DNA of 64,000 nt from Climacium dendroides (lineage: Eukaryota; Streptophyta; Bryopsida; Hypnales; Climaciaceae). Position 1 is the first letter of the stretch. Each line of letters opens with the position of its first letter. Location of the stretch: positions 21,514,001 to 21,578,000 of the forward strand of contig OX467082.1 in NCBI GenBank assembly GCA_950106755.1, in the 5' to 3' direction. This document shows positions 35,701 to 48,062 of the stretch, one piece after another. Made by a program: the position numbers and the translations under genes. A model generated the notes under the pieces. The model saw only the letters and a program-made list of their open reading frames with translations, had not been told where the DNA came from and made no database searches.

Positions 35701-38700
35701 CTGCAGAGTGCCAAGATGTCAGGCCAAAATTGAAGAGGCTTCTGGCTAACTAGGATAATTATTCAGATGTGATGAATCAATAGAAACCACTTCACCTAAA
35801 TTCGTTAGTTTTGCCTCAAAAAATGACGGACAATTGTAGGTCCGGCTACAGTTTGTGGGTGTGTTTTCAGTTGCATTTGGAGGTGAACTGATGGTTGCAC
35901 TTCCATCTGTTTCGTTGCTGAAACAATTGCTGTAATAAGATCTGCAATAAAAGCCACAATCATGACTCAGTATGACAAGCATAGAAGCAATGTCAACATG
36001 TCTCAAGACTTTCAATATGCCCAGTTCTGTGGTAAACTCATCCCTCTCTAATTGCACGGTCTTATGGACAAATGTGCTTGTGTCACACACGTGGAAGAAG
36101 TTCAATGACATTTGTATACATGGTGGTAGAAACTCAGGGTACTCAAAGGGTGTGCAATTAAACAAAATGTGCTGTTCTAGAGGGTTGAGTCAGTGTAATC
36201 ATTAAGAAATTTCAAAATAGAACACCGACCTCACTAGAGCACTCTGGAAACAAAATCTGGGAATTTTCACATACTGCTGATTACGTACAGTGATGCATTG
36301 GGCACGGGTAGAATCGTATAATACTGATTCGGATATTCTCCCTCGAGGAAATTGCAACTAAAATCCCTGAGCATTCAAGCGAACGTCAACAACAATGGTT
36401 ACCACGGAATTCAAAACGTGATGTCTCATGTGCAATATTTATAAAAAGTACAATCTAATAACCTCATCCCAAATGATATGATCAAAATTGAAAGCCAGAA
36501 ATTCCGTAATTTCGACCAGACATCGAACACATATTCTTGTTACATTGACGCTTCTTCATTCTGCGTTCCCTTCCAGAGTCCACACCTTGATATGTTACAT
36601 TCAGGAAAAAGTGTGTTAAATTAAAGAATTTGAGGTGGTTTTACCAGTCTGTGAAATTGGCAATTCCGTTGTGCATCAGTCTGGAAAAGTTTGGCAGCGA
36701 CCCAATAAACTGACTTCGCATAAAGTGCCTGATGGAATCACATTGATAACAAGTTTAGAGAAAACGCAAAATTGAAGCTAAAATACAAGCCAATCAAGTG
36801 CCGGTTTCTGTCATTTACATACCAGACCTCTTTAGTATTAGTATTCTCTCTCTGAATCCTAAAGAATTGAGCCAAAGGTGCAATTGAGTAAGTACGTACG
36901 CAATTCGCAGTTCTGGAAGTTCAAAAAGCCAGTCTGGAATTGGCCCAGTAGTGAAAAGATGGCCCATTCCACTGCCAACATAATGCGTAGTCAGTTGCAA
37001 GCATACCATGGGATAAATTAAGAATATGGACTACATCCTCAAGCTAGCTAACCCTTTGATGGAACGGACTAAATAATAACCTTCGGCAGCCAGGACACTT
37101 CAGATAACAATACAACATAATTTTAATGTACTCTTGAAATGAAAACATCCAATAGTACTTTTTAGCACATTAGTGGTCTCGCATTGAACACAAATAATAT
37201 TACGGACTTAAATAATACTCGAGAGCCTTGAAAACTTGAGACATCATTGTATTCAAAATTGTTCTGCCAAGTTAAGAATGTTCAGATTTCTGTTTGTTTT
37301 TTTCTTTGTGAGCTTAGGATTTAAAATGAGAAGAGTTGCAGATTATAAGCCTCTTCTACATTACATCAATTGAGGAAATTTTTTAGTTAACCCTTAAATA
37401 GCTAACACATTGCCTTCAATGGTACCAAACTACAATTTACGAGTCACATCAGAGACTCGGAAGGGAGTTAGTAACAGCAGGTTTTGTGTTGATCAATTAC
37501 AAGAAATTGACTTTGGTCAATCTTTGCCATTCGTCAGGCAAGAATCCTGACAGTTCATTCTCCCACAGTTGCCTGCACAACAAAACTCATCTCTTGTCAA
37601 TACTCAAAACCTTCTCTGACATGTAACATTAACATGCTTGAATAATCCACGCCAGCACCAGCCTTGCGAGGAATGATCATCAATTTTTCGTTGATTTTGC
37701 AAGATTGTGGCCGCCAAAAACTGTGACATTCACGTGCACAAAGCTCTAGAAACGAGGACTGGAATAGAGTTCCGTTTCATGGCAACGCACCCATAAAAGT
37801 GCCAAAGTAATGGAATTTTGGCAAATTAATGAAATTGACGTCTAATTTATTTTGCACTCAAAGTGGTGATTATACCATTTGGACTCCTACAATCAATTTC
37901 TCCAGCATCAGCTCATTGATACATAAAAGAGAAAGCATCACTCGAAACTAAAAAAGCTTGACAATGTAAAGAAAGCATGGCCGGGTTAACACGTAGTACA
38001 TAGTCTCCAGGTTGCGCAAGTTTCCGTATTCCGGGGGCAGCCCACCCCAGAGCTCGTTGGAATTGAAGTCCCTGAACACCAATCACGCAGACACAGCTCA
38101 CTCAGCTCCCCCATTGATGTGAATTTCTGGCTCACTCTGAAACCTTACCTTGCCACATGTAAGTTCTCATTCAACACTCAGCACCAAAGATTGATTTATT
38201 GATCAAAGTGGTGACTTTCAAATCAATTCTGGAAGTTGGCAAAAAATTGCCAATAATTTCATGAAAAGTCGTTCAAATGGATTCATAAAGAGTGGAATTA
38301 ATTGGTGTATAACGTACAGGTTTCTGAGAGTCACAATTTGGCCTATCCAAGCAGGAAGCTCGCCTCTGATCCTGTTACTTGCCAGCAATCTGCACACACA
38401 ACAATTTAATTGCAAACTTCAGGGGAAAAAAATATTGTACTTAGTCCCCTACCTGTCTCTGAAAATTAAGCATCACACCCATGAATTTCACAGGACTTCT
38501 TCGGCTTGTAGAATCTTGCCCAACTCAACGATATAATTGACCGTATTTAACACCAAGGAATTGACCTTCGATCAGGTTGATAGAGCTCTGTGCATTTGAA
38601 GCCAGGTCATACTATTGGCACTCTCATGAATATGAAGTAGGGACTCCATTAACCATACAGTCCAATTTATTCTCTGTTGACCATACTCAGATGAACTTTG

Positions 38701-40657
38701 ATTTGCGATAGTGTGGAAACACTTAATCTATTGATTTGATTTAGTTTTCTGCAATTGAATGCGGTTTAGGGTAGTTGAAACACTAGAAAAAAAACAAGAG
38801 TCTACAATGACTTGTCCACAATGATTGTGACACAATAATGACAGTTTTGCAATCATTGTGGACAAGAAATAACTACTACAGTCACTGCGGACAAGTCATT
38901 TATATCCTCGATTTTTTGTACTGAAATAATTTCCTAAATTTTTGTACGGAAAGGCTCAAAGTTCAATTGAATGGTGAATGAAGACTTTACATTGTATAAC
39001 AAAACTGACCGTTGTTAGTTATCTGTAACTGAAGTGAAAGTGAGTTAATGGGCGAAAATTCACGAATAGCCCGAGGAAGGCACTTATGGTGACAAAAAAC
39101 TTCTCTTAGAGCAAAGAATATTTAATTGGAGTCAGGGTATGAAATAAGACATATATTCTTAGAACACGATTCTACAAATAAGTTGTGATCCAGAAAATTT
39201 CAGAGAATATTCTCAGAGTGAAGGTTCCGTCACGAACAAGTTGGTAAGGTTGCATTTGAGGAGCGCATCTGGAGGAATGGACGTGAGGTTGTTGTTGATG
39301 AGGTTCAAGTCCGTCAAGCGCACCAGTTGGCCGATTTCCACGGGGATGGGATCCCGAATGGCATTATTCTCCAGGATGAGCGACTCCAGGTGCACTAGCT
39401 GCCCGATCTCTGGCGAGATGGCTCCCTTCAACCCCGCCCCAGTCAAGTTCCTGCAATCGCCTCGCCCAAGATCGACAGCCACCGTTGCAGCCCCATTGAG
39501 ACTTTACATTACGTGCATAGTTACATAATCAAAGCAGAATGATCAATACACGAATTCGATGATTTTGATTGAACATTCTCTTCCAAGAAAACAGAGCAGC
39601 AGTATACTTGTATGGATCGCCAGATCGACACGAGTACTTGAGGCATATATGTATCCAGTGATTTGTGGACATGGCCAATCATGATCGAACTCATTCTAGA
39701 TTCAACATACTAAGATTCATTGGGCGGATTCATGGGAATGATCGAGGAGTCACTGAAATTGATTGTCAAGGATTTTGAAGCTTGCTTACAGTTTGACGAC
39801 TCTGCCGTTCCCGTCGCAAGTGACGCCCGACCAGAGGCCTGTGCATGGATCTGGAGTGAGCTCCCAGTCGCTGAAGCTGACGCCCCAGGCACTCGCTAGG
39901 GCTTTCAGTGCTATGCCTGCAATTAAACCATCCAGAGTACATGCATATCAATCATTCGCATATATACAATTGTACGTTTAAGGCTCCTCTGTCAGTGGAG
40001 TTCAACTGCAAATTTGCAGTACTGTAAGGTTTCCAATCACCGTATGTACGGCACGGGAGAATTTCCATATCTACACCATTCAAGTGAACTTTGAACTTTT
40101 AATTTCCCTACAACAATCTAGAAACTTGCACCAACACAATCAAATTTGGCACATCTATTTTGTGTTAAGCAGCAAATCTATTGAAATATTAAAAGAAATG
40201 TGAATACACCAAGTATTTTCACAACTAGCACAATTCGAAGCTGACCTGTATCAATGGTTACTGGACACTCTAAGTAATGTACAATATAGTTAATGGAGCC
40301 TCTACCTTAGCATGGAAAATGATTTTGTTGGTAGCTGTGACAAAATAAGGAGCTTGGTAGCTTCCTCAGCTAACAACACCAGGGAATTCCAATAAGTGTA
40401 CAGAAATAACCAAATCTAAGGTGCAAGCATGGAATTGCAATCGGGCTTACTGTTGCTAATCCATTCTATACGATGAGAAACTACGTACTCGAGCTGTGAA
40501 ATTGAGTAGCTGCGCTATGGGTTTTGGAGTTCTCTGTAGATTAAGAAAGTTCGACCTCACCTTGATTGGCAGGCTTCGCCTGAGCACCAACCGAAGAGGC
40601 GGTCAGCAACAGCGTGGCTGAAAGGCAGAGGATGGACATCACCATCTGTCGTGGCAT
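32782..40657 (-). CDS. leucine-rich repeat receptor-like kinase (LRR-VIII-1-like)
   Basis: Seventeen exons: 40657-40561, 39916-39790, 39450-39238, 38389-38318, 38071-38000, 37572-37501, 36971-36900, 36728-36645, 36366-36289, 35941-35796, 35700-35635, 35469-35308, 34947-34609, 34287-34202, 34099-33954, 33731-33440, 33081-32782; 807 residues. A signal peptide (1 to ~26) is followed by an LRR N-cap with DPC57 and WSGVTC66. LRRs follow, several on single 72-bp exons, then a Cys-rich juxtamembrane stretch (CAPCPPS..CICG) and a TM helix at 381-404. The kinase has GEGGFGKV (454-461), Lys475, HRDVKPSN (Asp570) and DFG (588-590), so it looks catalytically competent. A Ser/Glu-rich tail of ~99 residues is encoded by the last exon. 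The exon pattern resembles plant LRR-VIII-1 kinases; the ligand is unknown. The ORF stays open upstream to 40867, but the 40657 start puts the signal peptide first. Confidence 0.9.
33166..33195 (-). repeat. interstitial telomere-like motif in the last intron of the receptor kinase
   Basis: AGGGTTTAGGGTTTAGAT gives two plant telomere-type units next to a further TTAGGG. It is intronic and too short to indicate a fusion site. Confidence 0.5.
38779..38905. repeat. small hairpin-bearing repeat in intron 3 of the receptor kinase
   Basis: CTTGTCCACAATGATTG (38811-38827) and its exact inverse CAATCATTGTGGACAAG (38850-38866) form a 17-bp stem with a 22-nt loop. A third, variant GCGGACAAGTCA copy follows at 38887. 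The segment starts with CACTAGAAAAAAAA, reminiscent of CACTA transposon termini, but no matching far end was found. Confidence 0.5.
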
Positions 40658-40869
40658 CGACTGTTGTCGTTCGAGAAATCCTCCATGGGCATGATTTTCG
40701 TGTGTACTTCTCCTCGACTGCAACTTGGATTTCGAAGAAGACGTGAATTGGTGAGGCTTCGTTGTAGCGCTTCCGCCGAAATTCGCTGACTCCGAAGAGA
40801 ACGTCATCAAGAGGGATTCAACATCCCTGCCCATTACAAGCCTGACAGGAATTTGGGATCGCTTCACAG

Positions 40870-42960
40870 AGAGAGATAGAGAGTTCTGATTAGCAGCGTT
40901 ACATGGATCCTCGGCAATCTGTAACGCTCTAGCTAGTTCTTGCGTTGAGAGTACGTGACAAGCTTCAAAGGACTGCTTAGATCAACGGTCAATCAGTAGG
41001 TCTAATTGATTACTTAGCTCGGAACACATTGCTGTCAATTTCTGATTAAACGAGTACGTTGGCGAAGATGATAAGCTCAGAGATCGATACGATATCCTCG
41101 ATCATTAATTAGATGTTGAACGGAATGAAAATTCCGATGTGATCGAAAGTGCACTATAGTTCACTCTTGCTTGAAGCGAGCAAGCAAGCTTCTAGCTTAT
41201 GTGACAATTTGCCTAATTCATCCCAGAATCGCGTCACCTTTAAGATTGTCTCCAGCAAGCTTCTGTGCACCAGAAAGGCCAAGCAAAGTCCCGAGCAGCA
41301 GGCTTTTTTGATAGAAAGCCTGTCCAAAGCATGAATAAGCAAGCGAGTCGATTCCCGTATGCACGGCTCCTAATTAGTAATTGAAACTTTTCCTCCTAGC
41401 TAGATTGTCACTTCCTAATTAATCATTCACCCCATGCCAAGTGGGGACGGAGAGCAACTTCATAAGAAAGGCAATCGGAACGACGACAATGCCTGTCCTC
41501 AAAATCAATAGTTGTGAGTCGAGAAAACCCTGCCGTAGTGAGCAGAATTATTAATCTGCGAGTTAACAGGTGAGTTATCAGGACAGTCATGTTTTATGTC
41601 GTGTCGTGAAAATTAACCATGACGTTAATTAACTCGTTACAAGTGCACGCTGGCACGGACGGAAAGTCCATTGGCTATATTCCAGTACTTTGTCACCTAG
41701 CTCTCAGAATGGCTCACCTCAACGAATTTGACATATGAACTGATTGTATTCCATTAGTGGGTTACGAGTGCTATACATGTTGGCGCTCTTCATGTTGAAG
41801 AAACTTCACAAATAGCATTGGTAAAAATATTATTCCTCCCTTGTAAAAAGTTTATTACGGTATGCAAATGTAAGTTCATTTCGTAGCCGTAACAAATCAG
41901 TGTAGCTATGCAAGTAGCTACTGTAGCTAGCCAGGGGAGTTCACGTGGATTTCTCCACTCTAGCTTGAAATAGATTCCACTGCCTGTTTCCAATGGATCT
42001 CACTCAAAAGGAGGCCCCTGCAACCCCGGCAGATCGAATTCTCGATGCTATCTACTAAATTATTCACCAGGGCAGAGGTCCCGTGCCGCCTCGGGTAGTA
42101 CGCCTAGCTAGCCAGATCTGGGCCACTAGTGAAGTTGAAGGGGCCTCTGAAGCCGCGAACCTCGTGAACCAACAAATATCGTCAGATCGATGAGTGGGTA
42201 AATGAAATCAGCCTAAATTGAGCATGATCAACAGAGCTACACACTGAAAACTAGGTCAGGAACTAGTCAGGGATAGTATATAGATCTGAGGTTTCAGAGA
42301 TCTAGCTACTAAATGAAAAAGCTACACGTACAAGTTCATTCCATTTAGTGCGAGATCGACGCATTAGCTAATTGTTCTAGCTGCATTTCAATTACTAGAA
42401 TTCGAACAGTTTCCAGAATCTAACCGACATCAAGGCAAACAAAGAAGATCATCACTTGAACCTTCTTCGCACAGTAACCACGATCAAAGTAAAATCATTT
42501 CTCGTAATATAAAAAAAAATGAAGTTCAAAACAACTGGTGTACGTGACTGTCCATAACTTGTGTACGTAGTGCCAATCTTGAAATTTCGGGATGCCTGAC
42601 GTACGTAGGTGGACAACCCAATCTATAACACACAATTCCCCAATATGACGACAGTGCTATCTGTGTAGTGAGTTATTATCCATGCGAGCACAAGTTAATT
42701 CTCGCAACAGTACGTCCCCGCTGTGCCAGGGATTTGAGGCGCACTGTTCGACCATGAAATCAGATCCTAGCCATGGAAACCGATTGCACGCCGACAGGGT
42801 TGGGACGAAGGAAGCTGAGGAGCTTCCTGAGGAGAACTTGAAGTCAGAGAAGAAGAAGAAACCATTTCTAAACGTAAGATGGTCCCGAATTTCAGCGAGG
42901 ATTCGACCCACCCAAGCGTGTTGAGAAGCGTGACTGACTAACTGACTGACCGGGTGGAAC
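40870..42960. other. upstream region of the receptor kinase, no gene recognised
   Basis: Moderate GC content compared with flanking repeats. Several short ORFs on both strands (for example 42657-42968 minus, 41149-41342 both strands) have no recognisable domains. It probably contains the promoter and 5' leader of the receptor kinase. No specific element could be assigned. Confidence 0.4.
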
Positions 42961-42994
42961 AAGTCCACTCTTGCATATGTAGCCCACCAAATGT

Positions 42995-43097
42995 TGACTC
43001 AATTCTTTCAATTTACACCAAATGTTGAGTCCACTACCTATCCACTATTAGGAGGTAGTGGACTCAACATTGGGTGTAAATTGAAAGAATTGAGTCA
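42995..43097. ncRNA. near-perfect 45-bp-arm hairpin (candidate small-RNA locus or foldback)
   Basis: Arms 42995-43039 and 43053-43097 are inverted with one mismatch in 45, separated by a 13-nt loop. Each arm ends in GAGTCCACTACCT at the loop side and TGACTCAATTC at the base. The word CACCAAATGTTGA occurs twice on the left side. Such long, almost perfect stems fit a young MIRNA-like or siRNA-producing foldback, or a recent inverted duplication. No expression can be judged from DNA. Confidence 0.5.
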
Positions 43098-43329
43098 TGG
43101 TCCACAATGCACTTGGGTTGAATTTTTAAACTAGAACTATCTATAGAATCTATTTTTAGATTTATCCCATAGTCATAAAACCTCTTATAGTCAATAGTGC
43201 CCTACATGTATGTGTATTGTTTTGTTCTAATTCTCTCTATTTTTGGCCATTTCTGATTATTTCATGCTAAAAATAGCCAAGAAACAAGGAATAAACAAAC
43301 ATAAATGATTGGCTAAAAAGAGTCTCTTT

Positions 43330-43483
43330 CATGGTTGTCATACTGAACAAGTTACTATTCATTTTTCGTCTTGTAGGACGAGTTACTATTCATCAAATGT
43401 ACTTGAGAGGTACATTTGATGAATTAGTAACTCGTCCTACAAGACAAGAAATGAATAGTAACTTGTCCAGTATGACAACTATG
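43330..43483. ncRNA. 73-bp-arm hairpin (candidate small-RNA locus or foldback)
   Basis: Arms 43330-43402 and 43410-43483 pair with four mismatches and one single-base gap, leaving a 7-nt loop (TTGAGAG). The word AGTTACTATTCAT occurs twice per arm. It lies 230 bp from the hairpin at 42995-43097, with a different sequence. Interpretation is the same: young inverted duplication, foldback element or small-RNA precursor. Confidence 0.5.
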
Positions 43484-43499
43484 GTCTCCTTCAATTTCC

Positions 43500-45000
43500 T
43501 CCTAGCCTTTGGGGTTGGGTACCACCAAGACCTTTTCAAAAAATACTCCCCTTAGGTCCAAGAAGTCACTATCCACTTCAACCATGTAGGATTCAAATAA
43601 GGATTTTCATCCACTAAAAAAATGATGGACTACAACCCAAGTCCTATTTGGTATACACTGTAACCTCCAAAATTAGGTATTATAGCTATCTTCCAATCAA
43701 AACACTCCATTTCTTTGGGCTCCAATTCCAAAAAAATTGGTGTAAACAAGATTTGAAGTGGGTACTCTTCCCAAACCACCACTTTTTGCTATAGTGCCTA
43801 GTTATTATTATTAGATTGTTTAAATTTCCATAATTTCTTGTTGGCAAGTAAAAAGAGTTTTCAATGAGTTCCAATGCACCAAAAAACATCAAATTTGAAT
43901 ACTACATGCAAAAGTTGTAAAGGGTCAAATTTTTTTTGAAGATAATTGTTTTGATATTGTTTCTTCAATATACATAAATATTGATTTTGGAGGTGTATAC
44001 AGAGTGAGCATGGCCGTTTTAGGCATAGTGAAATTTAGGGTGTATCAACATTAATGCCCACATTATTGATGAAATTTAGTATTTGCAACACTAATTACCA
44101 ACTCTAACATTGAATAGCAATAACATCGGTCATGTTACCAACACTAAATGTCAACTTTATTTCCATCCAAAGAATTAAAATACAACCAAGATGGCAAAAT
44201 AGTTCACCCTACACTAACTTAGTATCCAATATAAATGCTAATGGTCAAGTAAATGAGGATTAGAGTGAGTTACATGACATGATAGGGCAATGCAAATAAT
44301 ACCATAGGTTCCATAATCCTATTAGTGTAGTTACATGGATTTGTCTTAATAGTTTATGTAGCACTAATATAGCAAAGTCACACTATTTTGAATTAGTGCA
44401 AGTTGAAATAATATTACATTACAATACAAAATTACATAATCAACATTAGTTTTACTAGTGTTGTGGTTTGCAAAGGTGGCTTAGATAGATTGGTCATACT
44501 AATTTTCATACTAATCAATCATCCACCCATTCTAATTAAACATTTTGGTGTAGTTGTAAGCGGATTCTAAACTATTTTAAAATGAATCTTTTACATTGTG
44601 AATGATAAACTATGAATTTTCAAAGGGCCCAAAATAGTTGTATTTAAAATTGTCCCTAAACTCTCATGCATGTTTGAGGTTGATTGTATACTTTAATCCT
44701 CTTCCGTACTTCCCTATACCTTTTAATATATGTATACATTCATTGATTTTTTTTATTATGGAGATTATTTAGCTATTATTTCACAACAAATATGTTCCTA
44801 TTAACTTTTCTACTTCTACTTCTACTTTTTGCCTAAGTATTTTCCTACAACCTATGGTATTTAAAATTGAAATTTAAGGCATTTAAATATGGACTACTTG
44901 TGAGTACTAAAATATTACTATGGAAAAAAAGGTTAAATTGTCAGAAAAAATAAAAACAATAAAGTATAAATTAATGACAAATAGAAAATCATGAATAGAA
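43500..45000. other. AT-rich gene-free stretch
   Basis: No coding frame recognised. Words such as CAACACTAATTACCAAC (around 44090) echo the MITE at 45910-46190, suggesting degraded relatives, but no complete terminal repeats could be paired. Confidence 0.45.
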
Positions 45001-45004
45001 ATAA

Positions 45005-45465
45005 ATTAAACATTGTCCATTTGTGAGGACTTGATGGTGATCAAGTTTTACCAAAAAATGAAGTTGACAGTCACCATCTTCAATGTTCAAAAGTGTCATG
45101 CAAGAGCCCCCTTATTTGCATGGACCTAAAAGACATAAAATAATATATTTTAGATTCTCCTTAGTAAGCATATACCCACCTAGTCTGGAAATAAACCACC
45201 AAAATTTCAACTTTAAATCATTCAATTTGGGTATGCCAAATGTTGTGAAAATCTAAACCTCAAAATGTGACAAATTAACAAAATTGACTTTTAAATATAA
45301 AATGATTTTTAAAAATTTCTATAAAATAAGGGATCTGATTATCATCAAATTAGACATCTCTAATATAATTTCATATTCATTGGACTTGTCCTTGAAAAGT
45401 TATAACGGATGATGACATCATTCTAATTGTGATGGAGAATAGGACTAGTGTCGTTTTTGTAATGA
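45005..45465 (+). repeat. long diverged repeat, copy 2 (partner at 20035-20520)
   Basis: Collinear, same-orientation homologue of 20035-20520 with the same ordered landmarks. It ends shortly before the Stowaway-like element. Confidence 0.6.
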
Positions 45466-45576
45466 TCCCATATACAAACGTCACATATCAAACAATTCAT
45501 ACAAACATACATATGAATCATAAATGTACAATAGGAGGAAAATTGTGAAAAATATTAATCCCACAATTAAGTAGTA

Positions 45577-46481
45577 CTTCCTCTGTCCCAAAATGATCTT
45601 CATGTTAGTCATATTTTTTTGTCCCAAAGTGATCTTTTTGTTGTGGGAAGAAGGAAATTGACAAGTAGTTTTCCACACATTGTAACAAATATAGTGGTCA
45701 AATTCTATTTCCATTGTGAATAATTCCTTAATTTGCAATTTTAATTGAAAACCCCCAATTCTATGGGCTCAATATGCTTATATAGGAGTGGCTAATTATG
45801 TATGCTCCAATGAAAGCAAGTGAATGACAAAAGCAAGTCATCAGTATGCTTTGGTTGGTGGCCCTTCCTCTTTTAAATGGCATCCTAATTTAATGCCTTT
45901 TGTCCACTACACTAAAATTGATAAATAGTGTTGGCTACACTAATTGTCAACAATAACACTAATTGTGATTTGCAAGGTTAGTGTTAGAACATTATTTATC
46001 CATTCTAATATTATTTTAGCTCTATAGTAAAATTTGGTCATTCAATATTTCTACAAGAGTGCATTTAGTGTTAGATGGGAACAAAATATAGAACAAACAC
46101 TATTTACACATAAGTTGAAAAATAATGTTGGGGGTAAAAAAACAGGGAACAACACTAATTATCACCCAATACTATTTACCAATTTTAGTGTAATGAGCTA
46201 GTGAGTGAATTGTGGCATTGTGACATTTCAAAGAAATTCACTTCCATATCTTCCTATAGCACACAATTGAATGGCCACTAGTGCTCCTCAGAAATGGTTC
46301 AAGAATTTAATTTTCAAGTATTAAAAAAAACACTTTAAAAAGAATTTTGAAACTCAAAATTTTTATGATAATAGGAGTGCAAAGAACTTCATTGATTGCT
46401 AAAAAAAACTAAAAAATGTTCTTTTCAACCTTAATCCAAAACACTTTGTTTAATAGGAAGATCATTTTAGAACAAAAGAAG
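45577..46481. mobile_element. Stowaway-like (Tc1/mariner) element with TA flanks
   Basis: The left end, after TA (45575-45576), reads CTTCCTCTGTCCCAAAATGA; the right end, before TA (46482-46483), is the inverse of CTTCTTTTGTTCTAAAATGA, and the match continues TCTTC. The 'CCTC.GTCCCAAAATGATCTT' pattern with a TA duplication is typical of Stowaway MITEs and their mariner-like relatives. At 905 bp it is long for a MITE because it contains a second element (45910-46190). No transposase frame is present. Confidence 0.75.
45910..46190. mobile_element. 281-bp MITE nested in the Stowaway-like element
   Basis: Inverted ends CACTAAAATTG-A-TAAATAGT and CACTAAAATTG-G-TAAATAGT match at 23 of 25 positions (next bases GTTGG/ATTGG). 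TA lies immediately outside both ends (45908-45909 and 46191-46192). The body contains CAACACTAATT words in both orientations. The TA flank suggests a Tc1/mariner origin although the ends begin with CACTA; 3-bp flanks do not match. Confidence 0.7.
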
Positions 46482-47794
46482 TATTATATTGGCTAAACCT
46501 AATTTACACATTTACAATTAGGGTCTCAAAATCTTACAAAATGTGTTAGCAAGTAGATTAGTTTCAAAGTTTTAGGGTTTAAGGTAGAGTACAATGATCC
46601 ATATCTAAGTTGAAGCAAAAGAATAGATAACAACCTAAAATGAGACATTATTCATTATTTTGTCTATTTGCAAATAGAAAATGGAAGCTCTTTATATAGA
46701 ATTCTATCCTCTCTTTAGACTACCTCTTGTGTAGATTTATAAATTATGCATCGTGGATCATTACAATATATTATATAGACAATAGTTGTAGTATAGTATG
46801 CTTCAAAGAAGTGCTACTCTAGTAATTTAAATATTTTTTAAATTATTAGCTCTAGCATTTAAAATGTCTTCTATAGTACACCCTATGTTGTTTCTAAAGT
46901 AACTACTAGTGAAGTACCTAGGTTAACGTTGGAACAACATCAAAGACTAAAAGTGTCTTATGATTCACTCTTTAAGAAATTACAAAGAAGAAGAATACAC
47001 CTATTCAACCAAGAATGTAATTTTTTTTCTAACTACTTTGGTGATAAAGCACCATCCTTCCAGGGTTAAGCAAGAGTTTAGATGGGATGATTACAAAAAA
47101 GGTGACTTTTCTAGGTGTCATTACCATAAAACCCGAAGCAATTTGATGTTTTTAGGATCAAATTTGCTTCAAAATATTCAAACCCAAATTAAGGCTAAAA
47201 TCTTCATCTATATTTGTTCATTAATAAATTCAACAATAGGATCCTGTAGTTAATTTGTTAAAGTACACCTTCCTAAAATTTCAAAATATGAAATGGCTTA
47301 CCAATTGTAAGATCATGATGCTTGGATTTCAAAAAGAAGTGTTTTTAATTCTTTCCAAATGGTTATGCTACATCTTTAAAACTTTTTAAACAAAAATGTG
47401 TAGATCCTACAACTTGCAACTTTGTATAGAAATGAATTGGAAATATGTATAAAAAAATAATTAAACAAACACATTTCATACTCATGCTTTTAAAAAAATA
47501 CCACATAGAAAGAAGCAAAATGTGATTTAAAATACTAAATTGTTAAATTTTTTGTCATGGAGTTGAAAAATGCCAATCCCAATGGTTATAATGTTGTAAT
47601 AAACAATATACATTTAATGCCTTTGTTTATTTTTTAAATATTGGAAATTGATTTAAATAAAGGACTTCAAAGTTTATTTCAGAATAAAGATTCTTTAGCT
47701 ACTTGCAAACTAAAACTCTTCATAACTTTCATCTTATTATTCAAATTGAGATCATTCAAATCTTTTTATGTGTATGGAAATCTAGGAAACTAAG

Positions 47795-48062
47795 TTCAAA
47801 TTTTTATTTTTATTTCTTATAATAATAAAGGTGATTTGTTTTAAGTTGCCTAGGCTATCCACTGAATAGTAGAAACTACATATCATACAATAACTTTTAA
47901 ACCATGTATTCAAAAGTTGCGAAAATTGTTGCATCTTAAATACATGACTTGACCACATGTTGTGTGAAAATTTCAAGGAAAAAAATAAAAAATTTGTTCA
48001 TAGTGAGCTACCCCAAATCTCTATATTGCCAAAAAAACATTGTTTGGTCCTTTAGGGTTTAA
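47795..48062 (-). repeat. inverted partner of 51845-52065
   Basis: The reverse complement of this stretch runs parallel to 51845-52065. Shared blocks are CCT.AAGGACC, GGNAGCNNANT, TTGAAATTTTC.CACAACATG and AAAAGTTATTGTATGATATG. These are two diverged copies facing each other across about 3.8 kb. Confidence 0.65.

Noticed and set aside
42657..42968. 103-codon minus-strand ORF upstream of the receptor kinase
   Set aside because: No domain or splice context; could be part of a 5' leader but there is no support for translation.
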